A stretch of 6,104 nt of DNA from Actinomycetota bacterium (GCA_016783995.1 JADHVN010000085.1:1-6104), one strand, 5' to 3'; shown: positions 1 to 6,104, counted from the first letter of the stretch. Made by a program: numbers and translations. The notes: generated from the letters alone by a model not told the origin.

Positions 1-405
1 GCTTCAACTACTTATGGTGGAAATCCAATGGCGTGTGCTGCTGCTTATGCAACTTTGCAGGTTATAGAGGAAGAGAACCTACTTGATAATGTAAATAAAG
101 TTGGAGCTTTTATAATAGATAAACTTACTAAAATGAAGGGAAACCATAAAATTATTGGAGATGTTAGAGGAAAAGGACTGTTACTTGCTATAGATCTAGT
201 AAAGGATAAGAATACAAATGAGGCTTTTGTCGATGCTGGGAAAATGGTATATAAAAATGCATTTTCCAAAGGGCTTGCCTGGATACCAGCAGGAAATATT
301 TTGAGATTAGCCCCGCCACTGATTATGACAGAAAAACTTGCAAGTATTGCATTAGATATTATTGATGAAGCAATTACTGAAACAGAAAAACACTTTGGGT
401 ATTAA
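1..405 (+). CDS. Class-III PLP-dependent aminotransferase, C-terminal fragment (cut by window start)
   Basis: This is the last 134 residues of a pyridoxal-phosphate aminotransferase of fold type I, class III; the frame is open from base 1, so the start lies outside the window. The fragment begins at the family motif T-T-Y-G-G-N-P (fragment residues 3-9), whose Thr normally touches the PLP phosphate of the partner subunit. It continues through G-D-V-R-G-K-G (about residues 55-61) and ends with the L-R-L-A-P-P-L motif, where R102 is the usual carboxylate-binding arginine. The PLP lysine would lie upstream and is not seen. Enzymes of this class move an amino group between an omega-amine or amino acid and a keto acid; the substrate cannot be told from the tail. 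It ends 48 bases before the creatininase-family gene with no clear terminator, so it probably shares that transcript. The family call is firm and the specificity is unknown. Confidence 0.9.
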   Translation, partial: ASTTYGGNPMACAAAYATLQVIEEENLLDNVNKVGAFIIDKLTKMKGNHKIIGDVRGKGLLLAIDLVKDKNTNEAFVDAGKMVYKNAFSKGLAWIPAGNILRLAPPLIMTEKLASIALDIIDEAITETEKHFGY

Positions 406-440
406 TCAAAAATTAAAGTAAGGCATATTTTAATAAAATG

Positions 441-449
441 AAAGGGAAG
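441..449 (+). promoter_or_regulatory. Ribosome binding site of the creatininase-family gene
   Basis: A purine-rich AAAGGGAAG stretch precedes two adjacent in-frame ATG codons at 451 and 454. The AAAGGG core ends 4 bases before the first ATG and 7 before the second, so 454 has the better spacing. The choice changes the protein by one residue only. Confidence 0.55.
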
Positions 450-453
450 TATG

Positions 454-1281
454 ATGAAAATTAAATTTGAAGAAATGAGATCACCTGAGGTTGGTGAATT
501 TATTAAAAAAAATGGAATGGTAATTATTCCCATAGGAGCATGTGAGGAGCATGGAAGACATCTTCCGATAATAACTGATACAAAAATGGCTTACGAAGCT
601 TCTTTCGAAGCTGCAAAAAAGGTTTCAGATAAAATTCCAATCTCTGTACTTCCTTCTATATGGTTTGGATATACTGTAGCTATGCTAAAGAACTGGCCAG
701 GGACAATAACTATTAGACCGAAAGTTTTAATAGATCTTGTGTATGAGATATGTAAATCTTTAATTGATATGGGAATAGATAAAATACTTATTGTAAATGG
801 TCATGGAAACAATCCTGGAGTTCTGGATGTGGTGGTTAGATCAATTGGAGATGATTTTAGGATATTCCCAGGGGTGGTAAATATTTTTAACTTGTGGGAT
901 AAGGAATATGTAAGAAAGAATCGGAAATCAAAAGAAGGAGGCATTGGTCATGCTGGTGAAGTAGAAACCTCAATAATGTTGTATTTAACTGATCTTGTAG
1001 ATATGAAAGTAGCTGATGACACAGATATTATGAAGAGTGATATGAAGAATTGTCCGGTTGATTTTGCATCTAATAAAAAGAAAAGAATGTATCTTTCAAC
1101 ATGGTATCTTGAAAATAGTACCTATGGGGCTGCTGGAGATCCAACTAATGCTACAGAAGAATTTGGAAAAAAGATTCATTGTATGACTGTAGAGGGACTA
1201 TGTGAAATTATTAAGGAATTTTATAATGTTCAAGTAAAAATTGAATCCAGGAAATTAAAGAGAAAATGTACAAAATTTTAA
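454..1281 (+). CDS. Creatininase-family metal-dependent amidohydrolase
   Basis: The 275-residue product has the usual length and motif order of the creatininase (creatinine amidohydrolase) family. Near the N-terminus is P-I-G-A-C-E-E-H-G-R-H-L-P followed by T-D, giving candidate metal ligands E31, H33 and D42. A buried strand then leads to I-V-N-G-H-G-N-N with H117, and G-H-A-G-E-V-E-T-S (H166, E169, E171) forms the third signature. Known members are cytosolic Zn/Mn hydrolases that open creatinine, process mycofactocin peptide, or open diketo-inositol rings (IolN). The residue matching the second-metal glutamate of true creatininase (H-x-E) is Asn here (H-G-N), so creatinine itself is an unlikely substrate. 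The usual H-G-P-H is H-G-R-H. The last dozen residues form a Lys/Arg-rich tail. Its place between an aminotransferase and a sugar-isomerase-like gene favours a small-molecule catabolic role. No secretion signal is seen. An alternative start is the ATG at 451. Confidence 0.88.
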   Translation: MKIKFEEMRSPEVGEFIKKNGMVIIPIGACEEHGRHLPIITDTKMAYEASFEAAKKVSDKIPISVLPSIWFGYTVAMLKNWPGTITIRPKVLIDLVYEICKSLIDMGIDKILIVNGHGNNPGVLDVVVRSIGDDFRIFPGVVNIFNLWDKEYVRKNRKSKEGGIGHAGEVETSIMLYLTDLVDMKVADDTDIMKSDMKNCPVDFASNKKKRMYLSTWYLENSTYGAAGDPTNATEEFGKKIHCMTVEGLCEIIKEFYNVQVKIESRKLKRKCTKF

Positions 1282-1313
1282 GCTATTAGATTTTAAAATA
1301 TATCAAGTTTAAT

Positions 1314-1319
1314 GGGTGG
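1314..1319 (+). promoter_or_regulatory. Ribosome binding site that decides the start of the isomerase-like gene
   Basis: GGGTGG lies 7 bases before the ATG at 1327. The earlier in-frame ATG at 1312 overlaps this site and has only AT-rich sequence upstream, so 1327 is the better start. Confidence 0.65.
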
Positions 1320-1326
1320 TTATATT

Positions 1327-2751
1327 ATGGAAAAATTAACTATTGCGCTTCTGGCAGGTTCGATGCCTTATTTTTCAGATGAAGGAAAATCAATTTATAA
1401 AAAAGCTTGTAAGGATTTAGAAAAGTTATCAATAGAATTGGGTTTTAAACTGAAAGTCTATGAAGATTTTATAATGTCTGAAAAAAAAGCAATGGAAATT
1501 AGAAAAGAAATTGATAGCAATTCTGTTGATTTTATGCTTTTATTTCACCCTACCTATATATCTGGAGATATAGTCTTTGAACTTATGAAAGCTAGGGCAT
1601 ATCTTGGTTTGTGGGCTGCAAGAGAACCAAAAAAAGATGGACCACTTCCATTAGCATCCTTTGTTTGCCTAAATCAGAACACTTCTATTGCAAGACACTA
1701 TTTTAAGGATAAGAAAATAAAGTTTAAATGGTTTTTTGGAGAAGCCAGCAGTAAATATTTTAAGCCTAGATTTGAAATAACCATAAAAGCTCTCTCTGCT
1801 ATAAAAGCTTTAAAGGATTCAAAAGTGGCCCAAATTGGGAAAATAGCAGAAGGTTTTAGGAATATGTATTATGACGAGAGGGAGATTTATAAGATTTTAG
1901 GTATTGATATAGTCAGAGGAATTGAGATTGAAGATGTACTATATAAAGCTGAAAAAATAGATGAAAATATAATTCAGAAAGAAGTAAACAGAATTTGCTC
2001 AACATGTTCAAAAATAACAGTAAGTAATAAAAAAATTATAGACTCGGTAAAAAATTTTCTTGCCATAAAGAAAATATGTCAGGAAAATAAATTTATTGCA
2101 GTTGCTGTTGATTGTGCTTCAAAGTTAATAAAATTGAAAGGTATGGTAGCATGTCTATCTAATTCGATGCTTAATTCAATTGGTATTACTGCTGGTTGTG
2201 AAGGAGATATGCTGAGTACAATATCATCATTAATTCTTAAATTATTATCTGGTAAAGTTACTGCAGTGAGCGATATGCCAGCTTTTGATGATGAAGACAA
2301 TTCTTTACTTTTATGGCACTGTGGCTCAGCTCCATTTGAAATGGCTAATAGTAATGGTGTTATTCTAAGAAAGGTATATCGTTCTGAGTTTGCCAAAGGA
2401 ACTGAATTTGAAAATTTGGGTCCTATTACTGATGTAATCTATCTAAAAGGTGATATTACAGTATTTAGATTAACTGGGGAGTCTGATAAGTATTATTATT
2501 TCACTGGGGAAAGTTTCGATGATAAAAAGAAATCATGGTATGGTAACAGAGGTTGGATAAATAAGCTTAGGCTATATAATAAACCAATAAATGCTATAGA
2601 TCTTGTAAATACAATTCTAGTAAATGGTATTCAGCATCATTACCCAGTGGTCTTAAAGGATGTATGGAAATATATTGAAGAATTTGCATATTGGCTTGAT
2701 CTTAAAAAAATAAAAAGAATTGATTATGAGGATTATACTTATAATTATTAA
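1327..2751 (+). CDS. L-fucose isomerase-family protein, substrate unknown
   Basis: The 474-residue product resembles the fucose/arabinose isomerase superfamily, cytosolic Mn-dependent enzymes that interconvert aldoses and ketoses. Residues about 1-150 look like the N-terminal Rossmann-like domain (L-L-A-G-S near the start; D-G-P-L-P-L-A-S at about 102-109). The C-terminal half has C-E-G-D (E292), S-D-M-P-A-F-D (D316), L-W-H-C-G (H331) and G-I-Q-H-H (H437/H438). E. coli FucI binds its metal with E337, D361 and H528; the E-to-D distance of 24 residues is identical here, so the metal site is probably intact. The protein is over 100 residues shorter than FucI, mainly after the Asp ligand, so fucose need not be the substrate. 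The gene is expected to be cotranscribed with its neighbours: 45 bases follow the hydrolase gene and 37 precede the URO-D-family gene. The superfamily call is fairly sure; activity and substrate are inference. Confidence 0.78.
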   Translation: MEKLTIALLAGSMPYFSDEGKSIYKKACKDLEKLSIELGFKLKVYEDFIMSEKKAMEIRKEIDSNSVDFMLLFHPTYISGDIVFELMKARAYLGLWAAREPKKDGPLPLASFVCLNQNTSIARHYFKDKKIKFKWFFGEASSKYFKPRFEITIKALSAIKALKDSKVAQIGKIAEGFRNMYYDEREIYKILGIDIVRGIEIEDVLYKAEKIDENIIQKEVNRICSTCSKITVSNKKIIDSVKNFLAIKKICQENKFIAVAVDCASKLIKLKGMVACLSNSMLNSIGITAGCEGDMLSTISSLILKLLSGKVTAVSDMPAFDDEDNSLLLWHCGSAPFEMANSNGVILRKVYRSEFAKGTEFENLGPITDVIYLKGDITVFRLTGESDKYYYFTGESFDDKKKSWYGNRGWINKLRLYNKPINAIDLVNTILVNGIQHHYPVVLKDVWKYIEEFAYWLDLKKIKRIDYEDYTYNY

Positions 2752-2790
2752 TTTAGGTAAGATAATTATTATATGAAAAGGGATAATTAT
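2741..2790. repeat. Three copies of ATAATTAT at exact 21-base spacing across a gene junction
   Basis: The 8-base palindrome ATAATTAT starts at 2741, 2762 and 2783. It runs from the last codons of the isomerase-like gene to the start codon of the next gene. The first two copies extend to the 10-mer ATAATTATTA. Function is unknown, and chance in AT-rich DNA is possible. Confidence 0.4.
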
Positions 2791-3967
2791 GAACTCAAGG
2801 GAAAAGTTTTTATCAGTAATGAGGATGAATGATAGTGATTACGGAGGTGTTGAAGTACCAAAAGTAGAGTTTGGATACTGGGCAGGAGTAATAAGAAGGT
2901 GGGAAGGTGAAGGACTTAAAATAGTATCACCTATTCCAGATGATTATTCAGATGGGATAGCTATTATGGCCAATAGGAATATATATTCCGAAATGGAAAA
3001 AGCAGGAGATGTAAATGTAGGGCCTGTTTTTGGGTTGGATCAATACCTGACAAAATTTCCAGTAGACTACAGCCCAATGTTTAAAAAAGAAATATTAAAA
3101 AAAACTGATACTCATATATGGTATAAAGATTCGTATGGAGTTACTAATAAAAATAATATAAATATAACCTCCCTTCCTATGGAGATAGACCATCCAGTAA
3201 AAGACTGGAAAAGCTGGAATGAATATAAAGAGTATTACTGCCAGGACACTATTGAAAAAAGGCTTCCACCAAACTGGGATACTCTTTCAAAGAATTTAAA
3301 AAACAGGGATTTTCCCATAAGACTTGGCGGGACAAATGGCGGTTTTTTAGGGTTTCCGCGTCAGATAATGGGGCTTACTCATTATATGATGATGCTTCAT
3401 GATGATCCCAAGCTAATTCATGATATTTGTGATACTTTCTGCAATTTCCTTATAGCCTATTATGAGAGAATTGCTAGTGATATTGAAGTAGACTGTATTT
3501 TAATCTGGGAAGATATGGCTGGAAAAATGGGTTCACTTATATCACCGGAGCACTTTAGAGAATTTTTAACTCCAAAATATAAAGCTATGGTGAGTTTTGC
3601 TAAAAACGCAGGAATAGATATTATTTTAACTGATAGTGATGGATATATTGAGGATTTAATTCCTTTAATTATTGATACTGGCGTTACAGGTATGTATCCA
3701 TTTGAGAGAGCTGCAGGCAATGATTTACTGCGAATCAGAAGAATGTTCCCGGATTTTCAAATAATAGGCGGTATAGATAAAAGAGTATTATTTGAGAACT
3801 CTACTCAGAAAAGAATTGATGATGAACTTAAAGTAGTAGAAGATATGCTAAAAGAGGGAAGATATATTCCACATATTGATCATTTTGTATCCCAGGATTG
3901 TACATGGAAAAATTTTACTTATTATAGGAATAAACTAAACAGCATTATTGATAAATTTGATAAATAA
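2789..3967 (+). CDS. Uroporphyrinogen decarboxylase (URO-D) superfamily protein, not HemE
   Basis: The 392-residue product has the motif order of the URO-D/methyltransferase superfamily. An N-terminal Y-W-A-G-V-I-R-R-W-E-G-E-G-L stretch is typical of the HemE-unlike branch. R-L-G-G-T-N-G-G follows from R178, then W-E-D-M-A-G (240-245), S-P-E-H-F-R-E-F (from S252), S-D-G (283-285), P-F-E-R-A-A-G-N-D (304-312), G-G-I-D-K-R (327-332) and a C-terminal Y-I-P-H-I-D-H signature (H362, D364, H365). The haem enzyme's N-terminal R-Q-A-G-R motif is absent, so haem synthesis is unlikely. Related MtaA/CmuA-type enzymes move methyl groups from a corrinoid to a thiol using a His-x-Cys zinc site; here that region reads T-D-S-D-G, with no such pair. 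Role and substrate are therefore unknown. An AAAAGGGA ribosome site ends 5 bases before the ATG. It is the last gene of the first cluster, 37 bases after its neighbour. Confidence 0.85.
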   Translation: MNSREKFLSVMRMNDSDYGGVEVPKVEFGYWAGVIRRWEGEGLKIVSPIPDDYSDGIAIMANRNIYSEMEKAGDVNVGPVFGLDQYLTKFPVDYSPMFKKEILKKTDTHIWYKDSYGVTNKNNINITSLPMEIDHPVKDWKSWNEYKEYYCQDTIEKRLPPNWDTLSKNLKNRDFPIRLGGTNGGFLGFPRQIMGLTHYMMMLHDDPKLIHDICDTFCNFLIAYYERIASDIEVDCILIWEDMAGKMGSLISPEHFREFLTPKYKAMVSFAKNAGIDIILTDSDGYIEDLIPLIIDTGVTGMYPFERAAGNDLLRIRRMFPDFQIIGGIDKRVLFENSTQKRIDDELKVVEDMLKEGRYIPHIDHFVSQDCTWKNFTYYRNKLNSIIDKFDK

Positions 3968-4007
3968 TCAAAAAGGCACAATTTGAGTTACATTTTTTAT
4001 TTATTAT

Positions 4008-4035
4008 TTGACAAAATATAAAAATTCATTAAAAT
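4008..4035 (+). promoter_or_regulatory. Predicted sigma-A-type promoter for the second aminotransferase gene
   Basis: A perfect -35 box TTGACA (4008-4013) is followed after 16 bases by TAAAAT (4030-4035), five of six matches to the -10 consensus. The site lies in the only long gene-free gap and predicts a leader of about 95 bases before the ATG at 4138. A TATAAT at 4051-4056 could be an alternative -10 box but has no good -35 box. AT-richness makes -10 matches cheap; the exact TTGACA carries most of the weight. Confidence 0.6.
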
Positions 4036-4069
4036 AAGCATAAATTCATATATAATCATAAAAGTTCAT
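4022..4069. repeat. Phased direct repeats AAATTCAT (x3, 20-base period) over the promoter
   Basis: AAATTCAT occurs at 4022-4029 and 4042-4049, and AAGTTCAT at 4062-4069, each exactly 20 bases apart. Between them lie weaker AAGCAT (4036-4041) and AATCAT (4054-4059), so CAT recurs about every helical turn. The array covers the predicted -10 box and start point, which would suit binding of a regulator. That role is inference. Confidence 0.45.
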
Positions 4070-4077
4070 TTAATATT

Positions 4078-4097
4078 TTAAAGTTTGAACGCTTTAA
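4078..4097. promoter_or_regulatory. Small dyad TTAAAG-N8-CTTTAA in the leader
   Basis: Six-base perfect inverted arms (4078-4083 and 4092-4097) flank an 8-base centre, downstream of the predicted start point and 40 bases before the aminotransferase ATG. It could be an operator. As an RNA hairpin it would be weak and has no T-run, so it is not a terminator. Confidence 0.3.
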
Positions 4098-4137
4098 TTT
4101 ATAGGTAGTTATAAAAGCCAGAAGGGAGAAACTTGCT

Positions 4138-5487
4138 ATGGACCCCCTAATAAAAAAGATAATGGATTTTAAAAGGAAAGATATACCTGACTATGAACCC
4201 TACCTGATGCTTGGCGGAGGAACTCCTGGCGTAAATTTAGTAAGAGGTGAAAACATATATGTTTATGATATAGATGGAAATAAATACATAGACTGTACTT
4301 CACAGTCATGGGCACTACACTTAGGATACTGCCACCCTGAAATAAATGCTGCAGTAAGTGAGCAGATAAAGCTATCAAATCATTTTCATACTGGATTTTA
4401 TACAGTTCCAAGATATCTTCTTGCAAAAAAGATAGCAGAGCTTTTCCCAGATAAGATGAACAGAGTACTCTTTACAGTAGGCGGCGGAGCCAGCATAGAA
4501 GCAGCCCTAAAAATTGCTATAATAAACAGACCTAAAGCTCACAATTTCATATCACTCTATGGTGGCTATCACGGTACATCATTTATGACTACAGGTGCAT
4601 CACTTACAGGTACTTATGCATATGGCGGGTATCTTGGCGGGGCAGCACTTGCCCACCACTCCCAGAACTTTATAAGAGTCCCAGCTCCTTATTACTACAG
4701 GCCTTACTTTGAAGTATCGAGACTAGACGACATGGATGAAGTGGATAGAAGGTGCCTTGAGGCTCTTTCCATGCAGATAAAATACGGCTCAACTGGTCCA
4801 GTATGCGCACTTGTTATGGAACCTCTTCAGGCAAGTGGAGGCCAGATTATATTTTCAAAGAAATACCTTGAAGGTGTTAGAGATATATGCACAAAACATG
4901 GCATAATACTTATATGGGACTGCATACAGACTGCTTTTGGGCGTATAGGAGACTGGAGCGCAGCTAATTACTACGGGGTTACTCCTGACATTATGGTCCT
5001 GGGTAAGTCAATGGGCGCAGGATATCCAATAAATGCAGTAGTTATATCTGATGATATCCAAGGTGTAAAGATGGATGGTATAGATCTTCATACATTTGGA
5101 AATAATCAGGTATCCCAGGTTGCAGCCCTAAAGCAGATTGAGATAATAGAGCGTGACAATATCTTGGGTAATGTAGGGAAAGTTGGAGGCTATATTAGGG
5201 ATAATCTTCTAAAGCTTCAAAAAGAATGGCCGCAGATGGGAGATATTAGAGCACTTGGGTTTCATATAGGAATAGAATTTGTAAAGGATAGGAAAACAAG
5301 GGAAGCAGATTATGAAGGCTGCAGTGCCATAAGAAAGACTGGCTTTGATAACCGTATTATCTTTGGAGTTGGTGGTTCTGGACGTGGTAAGGCAGTTTTA
5401 AAGATTAAGCCTCCACTTATTACTACAAAAGAGCAGGCAGATGACATACTGGAGAGGTTTGAGATGACACTAAAGCAAGTTTATTAA
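4138..5487 (+). CDS. Class-III PLP-dependent aminotransferase, complete and divergent
   Basis: The 449-residue product is a full-length class-III aminotransferase (family usually about 420-460). It shows G-G-G-A-S-I-E-A-A-L-K for phosphate binding, Y144-H145-G146 for ring stacking, E-P-L-Q-A-S-G-G, D261 for the PLP nitrogen and K290 (L-G-K-S-M-G-A-G) for the Schiff base. Several conserved positions are changed: D-E-V-Q is D-C-I-Q (261-264), F-G-G-N-P is F-G-N-N-Q, and the usual Arg before P-P-L is K422 (L-K-I-K-P-P-L). The C-terminal region aligns visibly with the fragment at 1-405, but the two are distant paralogues. The E-P-x-x-x-S-G-G stretch also recalls dialkylglycine decarboxylase, so decarboxylating transamination is an alternative. 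The ATG is 9 bases after AAGGGAG. The gene has its own predicted promoter, ends in tandem stops (TAA TAG), and is more GC-rich than its neighbours. The substrate is unknown. Confidence 0.9.
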   Translation: MDPLIKKIMDFKRKDIPDYEPYLMLGGGTPGVNLVRGENIYVYDIDGNKYIDCTSQSWALHLGYCHPEINAAVSEQIKLSNHFHTGFYTVPRYLLAKKIAELFPDKMNRVLFTVGGGASIEAALKIAIINRPKAHNFISLYGGYHGTSFMTTGASLTGTYAYGGYLGGAALAHHSQNFIRVPAPYYYRPYFEVSRLDDMDEVDRRCLEALSMQIKYGSTGPVCALVMEPLQASGGQIIFSKKYLEGVRDICTKHGIILIWDCIQTAFGRIGDWSAANYYGVTPDIMVLGKSMGAGYPINAVVISDDIQGVKMDGIDLHTFGNNQVSQVAALKQIEIIERDNILGNVGKVGGYIRDNLLKLQKEWPQMGDIRALGFHIGIEFVKDRKTREADYEGCSAIRKTGFDNRIIFGVGGSGRGKAVLKIKPPLITTKEQADDILERFEMTLKQVY

Positions 5488-5529
5488 TAGTGTACCAAAA
5501 AGTTTTACTGAGTTGTTGGAGGTTCTGTT

Positions 5530-6104
5530 ATGAATAAACTGGATTTAGCAGGCAAAGTATCTGTGGTTACAGGCGCATCAAGTGGAATAGGAGCTGCAAT
5601 TGCTGGGACTTTTACTAAGCATGGCTCAGACGTAGCAATAATTGATATTAATGAAGAAAAAGGTTCGAAAATAGCTGCAGAAATGAGTAAAAAGTACAAT
5701 AGAAGGTGTATATTTTATAATTGTGATGTGAGTAAATATGATTTAGTAAAAGATACCTGCACTAAGATAATTTCAGAATTTGGAAAAGTAGACAATTTAA
5801 TCTGTGGTGCTGGTTATCTTAATTCAATGCCTGTAAATGAAATAAAAATAGAAGTGTGGGAGAAGGCATTAGCTGTAAACTTATCAGGCGCTTTTTATTT
5901 TATTAGGTGTCTTATTAATCCAATGCTTGAAAAGGCAAAAGGAAATATAATAATTATTGGTTCATCAGCTTCAATAAACGGTAGTGGCGCCGGGATAGAT
6001 TATGCTGCATCAAAAACTGGTCTCCATGGTATTATAAAAGCATTATCTTACGAGATGCTTCCCCGAGGGATTAGAGCAAATATAATTACTCCTGCAGTGA
6101 TAGA
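5530..6104 (+). CDS. Short-chain dehydrogenase/reductase (SDR), N-terminal part (cut by window end)
   Basis: The first 191 codons of a classical SDR (family usually about 250 residues) are present; the frame is still open at the window end. The nucleotide-binding motif T-G-A-S-S-G-I-G spans residues 14-21. D39 ends the second strand, which favours NAD(H) over NADP(H). C-D-V (65-67) contacts adenine, and the usual N-N-A-G appears as C-G-A-G (92-95). The catalytic set is N117, S145 or S146, Y158 and K162 (Y-A-A-S-K). The final residues read R-G-I-R-A-N-I-I-T-P, the normal post-catalytic strand. Members oxidise alcohols or reduce ketones in the cytosol; sugar or polyol dehydrogenases and 3-oxoacyl-ACP reductases look alike at this level. 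A strong GGAGG (5518-5522) lies 7 bases before the ATG. The gene follows the aminotransferase by 42 bases without a terminator, so the two are probably cotranscribed. Confidence 0.92.
   Translation, partial: MNKLDLAGKVSVVTGASSGIGAAIAGTFTKHGSDVAIIDINEEKGSKIAAEMSKKYNRRCIFYNCDVSKYDLVKDTCTKIISEFGKVDNLICGAGYLNSMPVNEIKIEVWEKALAVNLSGAFYFIRCLINPMLEKAKGNIIIIGSSASINGSGAGIDYAASKTGLHGIIKALSYEMLPRGIRANIITPAVI

Noticed and set aside
406..450. Promoter before the creatininase-family gene
   Set aside because: AT-rich, but no recognisable -35 box with a proper -10 partner; the short gap fits operon transcription.
1290..1299. ATTTTAAAAT palindrome before the isomerase-like gene
   Set aside because: A simple A/T palindrome of the kind expected by chance in this composition.
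1312..1326. Five-residue N-terminal extension of the isomerase-like protein
   Set aside because: The ATG at 1312 overlaps the ribosome site that serves the ATG at 1327 and has no site of its own.
2079..2396. Minus-strand open frames inside the larger genes, such as this one
   Set aside because: They lie entirely within well-supported plus-strand genes, show no family motifs, and are best explained as shadows of codon usage.
3974..3992. Possible sigma-54 promoter (GGCAC element after the URO-D-family gene)
   Set aside because: The -24-like AGGCAC is fair, but the -12 position lacks the required GC at the right distance, and a perfect TTGACA lies just downstream.
3968..4007. Transcription terminator after the URO-D-family gene
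   Set aside because: There is a T-run, but no GC-containing stem precedes it; the only complementary stretches are plain A/T runs.
4084..4098. CcpA catabolite-response (cre) site around TTTGAACGCTTTAAT
   Set aside because: The core spacing TG-N-AA-N-CG is not met; only a loose resemblance.

Overview
The window is AT-rich, with AGA/ATA-heavy codon use and GGAGG- or AAGGGA-type ribosome binding sites. This suggests a low-GC Firmicute, most likely a Clostridium-like anaerobe. That is inferred from composition and gene style, because no taxonomic marker gene is present. All six genes lie on the + strand.

Layout: (1) bases 1-405 are the C-terminal end of a class-III PLP aminotransferase. (2) 454-1281 encodes a creatininase-family metal-dependent amidohydrolase. 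(3) 1327-2751 encodes an L-fucose isomerase-family protein that keeps the metal-binding E/D/H residues. (4) 2789-3967 encodes a uroporphyrinogen decarboxylase (URO-D) superfamily protein that is not HemE. These four are separated by only 37-48 bases with no convincing terminator, so they look like one operon. (5) 3968-4137 is the only sizeable intergenic gap. It holds a good sigma-A-type promoter, a phased direct-repeat array and a small dyad. (6) 4138-5487 encodes a second, complete and divergent class-III aminotransferase. (7) 5530-6104 is the start of a short-chain dehydrogenase/reductase (SDR), cut by the window edge and probably cotranscribed with gene 6.

Functional reading (inference): aminotransferases, an SDR oxidoreductase, a creatininase-fold hydrolase and an aldose-ketose-isomerase-like protein together look like a catabolic route for an amine-bearing polyol, cyclitol or sugar-like compound. 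Deamination or oxidation would give a ketone, the hydrolase would open or cleave it, and the product would then be isomerised. The best known parallel is the inositol pathway of Thermotoga, in which a creatininase-family enzyme (IolN) opens a diketo-inositol ring. The URO-D-family protein does not fit that model simply. Its family also includes corrinoid-dependent methyltransferases, but no corrinoid protein is visible here. The substrate cannot be read from this window.

The second aminotransferase gene is visibly more GC-rich than the genes around it, and it carries substitutions at family-conserved positions. The two halves of the window may therefore have different histories or be regulated separately.
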